A stretch of 64,000 bases of DNA from Rhodobacter sp. TJ_12 (lineage in GTDB: Bacteria > Pseudomonadota > Alphaproteobacteria > Rhodobacterales > Rhodobacteraceae), in NCBI RefSeq assembly GCF_020023995.1, contig NZ_NRRD01000010.1, positions 1-64,000 of the forward strand. Reading direction: 5' to 3'. Below the pieces are notes generated by a model. The model ran no database searches. It saw nothing but the letters and a program-made list of their open reading frames with translations, and had not been told where the DNA came from. The translations under genes and the position numbers were made by a program. Each line of letters opens with the position of its first letter. Position 1 is the first letter of the stretch. Shown one piece after another: positions 62,716 to 64,000 of this stretch.

Positions 62716-63414
62716 TCAACGCTGCGTTGCAGAAGGCGCCATCCAGCCGGTTTGCGCGATCAGCGCGACCATGAACGGGCCGAGGCTTTCGGCAATCTGT
62801 TTCTGGGCCGTGCCCAGCGCCTCCAGCGCCGCCACGGTATCCGCCGGCGTTTCAGAAAATTCCATGATCAGATCTTCTGCCATACCGCGTTTCATCCCCG
62901 GATGCCCCAGCAGGCCAAGGCTGTTTTCCCCAACCGTGAAGCCCAGAACCTCGCCCCTCGGCCCGGTCATCACCGGGCCCATATCCGGGCCCAAAACCGG
63001 GCGGTCGCGCAAATAGCACGCCAAGGGCATTCGCTGCGGCGCGGCAGGGCCAAGCCCGGCGATTTGTGCCGCAAGAACCTCGAATCGCAGCGGCGCCTCT
63101 TCGGCACCGCCGCCACCCGCCACAGCCAGAATCAGCGCCCCCAGCCCAAGCCCCACCACCGGCTTACCCGCCTGCAAAAACGCCCGAGCCAAACGCAACT
63201 CTGGCCCGAGCGAGGGCAGGATATGCCCCGACACCACGCCGTAGGGGCCACCGCCCAGCAGCATCAGCCCATCTGCCGCTGTGCCCTCGGGCAGGCCACC
63301 CCCTGCAGCAAAGGGCCGGAAATAGCGAAACCGCAGATTCCGCCCCTCCAGATGGTCTTCGATCCATCCTAGATATTCGGCCTGTGTGTGCTGGATCACC
63401 CAGATCGTTTTCAT
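62716..63414 (-). CDS. Class I glutamine amidotransferase-like protein lacking the nucleophile
   Basis: GATase-fold protein of 232 residues. The order of elements follows GMP-synthase-type GATase domains: LLLGGG-like glycine turn at 53-56, nucleophile-elbow region at 86-92, and a HPG motif at 171-173. The elbow reads GLGLG, so the catalytic cysteine is replaced by glycine (about G90), and the glutamate after the histidine is missing (HPGM). Amidase activity is therefore not expected. GGGAGG precedes ATG 63414. It sits ahead of the sHdr genes on the same strand, so an accessory role in that pathway is likely. Confidence 0.82.
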   Translation of the reverse strand: MKTIWVIQHTQAEYLGWIEDHLEGRNLRFRYFRPFAAGGGLPEGTAADGLMLLGGGPYGVVSGHILPSLGPELRLARAFLQAGKPVVGLGLGALILAVAGGGGAEEAPLRFEVLAAQIAGLGPAAPQRMPLACYLRDRPVLGPDMGPVMTGPRGEVLGFTVGENSLGLLGHPGMKRGMAEDLIMEFSETPADTVAALEALGTAQKQIAESLGPFMVALIAQTGWMAPSATQR

Positions 63415-63476
63415 CGCAGCCTCCCTTTTGGGACCGATCAGAACAGGAAACCCCCACAAGTCAACGCCGCACCGAT

Positions 63477-63526
63477 CATTCGATTTGGTAGATTGTTTTG
63501 ATAATTTCATTTCGCTTTTCTGAATG
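63477..63526. promoter_or_regulatory. AT-rich divergent control region with CATTC/GAATG inverted repeat
   Basis: CATTCGATT (63477-63485) and GAATG (63522-63526) flank an AT-rich stretch between the GATase-like gene and the divergent exporter gene. The CATTCGA word also occurs at 62664-62672 (minus strand). A common regulator of the sulfur genes is suggested. Confidence 0.35.
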
Positions 63527-63591
63527 ACGGAATCGTATCAGGCTATGTGCATGTGAAGTCCCTTATCCACGCCAAGCCCGAAGGAACCGCC

Positions 63592-64000
63592 ATGACTGCC
63601 ACCGCCATTCCGGCCTCGGCGCCATCGATCTCGATCTGGCCCGGGGTGTCGCTGGTGGCGGCAATCGTGGCGGCCGCCTTCGCGCTGCGGCTGGTGCCCG
63701 GGATCTCGATGTTCAGCCCGCTGATCATTGCCATCATCCTTGGCGTTATCGTGCGCAACACCTATGGCCTGCCCGCCGGGGCGGTGCCGGGCCTTGCCTT
63801 TTCGCTGCGGCGATTGTTGCGGGCGGGCATTGTTACGCTGGGGTTGCAACTGACCCTTGGACAGGTGTTGTCGATCGGCGGCATGGGGCTTGCCACGATC
63901 CTGATCGGGCTGTTTGCCACCTATTTCTTCACGCTGGCAGCGGGGCGCTGGCTGGGGGTGGAGGCCGGTCTGACCCGGCTCATTGCCACTGGCACGTCGA
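63592..64000 (+). CDS. YeiH-family putative sulfate exporter (partial, right edge)
   Basis: Membrane protein cut by the window end; 136 residues are visible. The segment SPLIIAIILGVIVRN, the FSLRRLLRAGIVTLGLQLTL stretch and the LIATGTS end match the YeiH/UPF0324 family (putative sulfate exporters), which have about ten helices and 330-350 residues. ATG 63592 follows AAGGAACC; a GTG at 63553 in frame is an alternative. Divergent from the sHdr genes, it could remove sulfate or sulfite made by the pathway. Confidence 0.85.
   Translation, partial: MTATAIPASAPSISIWPGVSLVAAIVAAAFALRLVPGISMFSPLIIAIILGVIVRNTYGLPAGAVPGLAFSLRRLLRAGIVTLGLQLTLGQVLSIGGMGLATILIGLFATYFFTLAAGRWLGVEAGLTRLIATGTS

Overview
The window looks like the chromosome of a GC-rich alphaproteobacterium of the Rhodobacteraceae (Rhodobacter/Paracoccus-like). 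The best evidence is the petP-petR-petABC locus (cytochrome bc1 with its MarR and OmpR regulators), whose proteins match the Rhodobacter type in length and heme/cluster ligands. Many Rhodobacter-type transporters, GTG/TTG starts and tight ATGA/GTGA overlaps agree. I see no phage, insertion sequence, CRISPR array or rRNA. One tRNA (Tyr) is present. Gene order is compact and only one gene-free stretch exceeds 300 bases (20804-21141).

Layout. 1-7.5 kb: DMT transporter, a 64-residue protein, branched-chain aminotransferase, petPR-petABC, a TetR regulator. 7.5-17.6 kb: a TerB-like protein, then a collinear polar amino acid/polyamine ABC transporter with two glutamine-synthetase-like ligases, a class I amidotransferase, an FAD amine oxidase and a DegT aminotransferase. 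This resembles a gamma-glutamylated amine (Puu-like) pathway. 17.6-22.4 kb: housekeeping genes (CoA-binding protein, TrmH-family methylase, tRNA-Tyr, a glycosyltransferase-like protein, MetY). 22.6-28.1 kb: a 1151-residue Pro/Ala/Glu-rich membrane protein with GspL/PilM-like and GspC/PilP-like ends, and a Kef antiporter.

28.2-42.4 kb is a catabolic island. Quinate/shikimate dehydrogenase, AroQ and a QuiC-type dehydroshikimate dehydratase can together lead to protocatechuate. Between them lies an operon for an HMG-CoA-lyase-like enzyme, a TIM-barrel protein, an acylating aldehyde dehydrogenase and a ThDP enzyme, whose substrate I cannot name. A LacI regulator, a CaiB CoA-transferase and an acyl-CoA dehydrogenase share a 10-12 bp palindrome (TGATGCATCA). 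42.5-54.5 kb is a hexuronate/pectin-monomer operon (uxaC, TRAP dctPQM, cupin, kduI, kduD, uxuB, uxuA, uxaA, kdgK) with a divergent GntR regulator and a recognisable promoter/operator.

54.6-64 kb is the most notable system: a complete sulfur-oxidising heterodisulfide-reductase-like (sHdr) locus, read on the minus strand. Its order is GATase-like protein, DsrE, HdrC1, HdrB1, HdrA, Hyp, HdrC2, HdrB2, a Cys-rich unknown, lipoate-binding protein LbpA, DsrE, TusA. A YeiH-type putative sulfate exporter runs divergently off the right edge. TusA and DsrE proteins would hand sulfane sulfur to the Hdr complex, with LbpA as the lipoyl shuttle and the oxidised product exported. The odd parts are the amidotransferase-like protein that lacks its nucleophile, the extra Cys-rich protein, and an acidic tail on HdrC1. 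Start sites were chosen by eye from ribosome binding sites. No database search was run.
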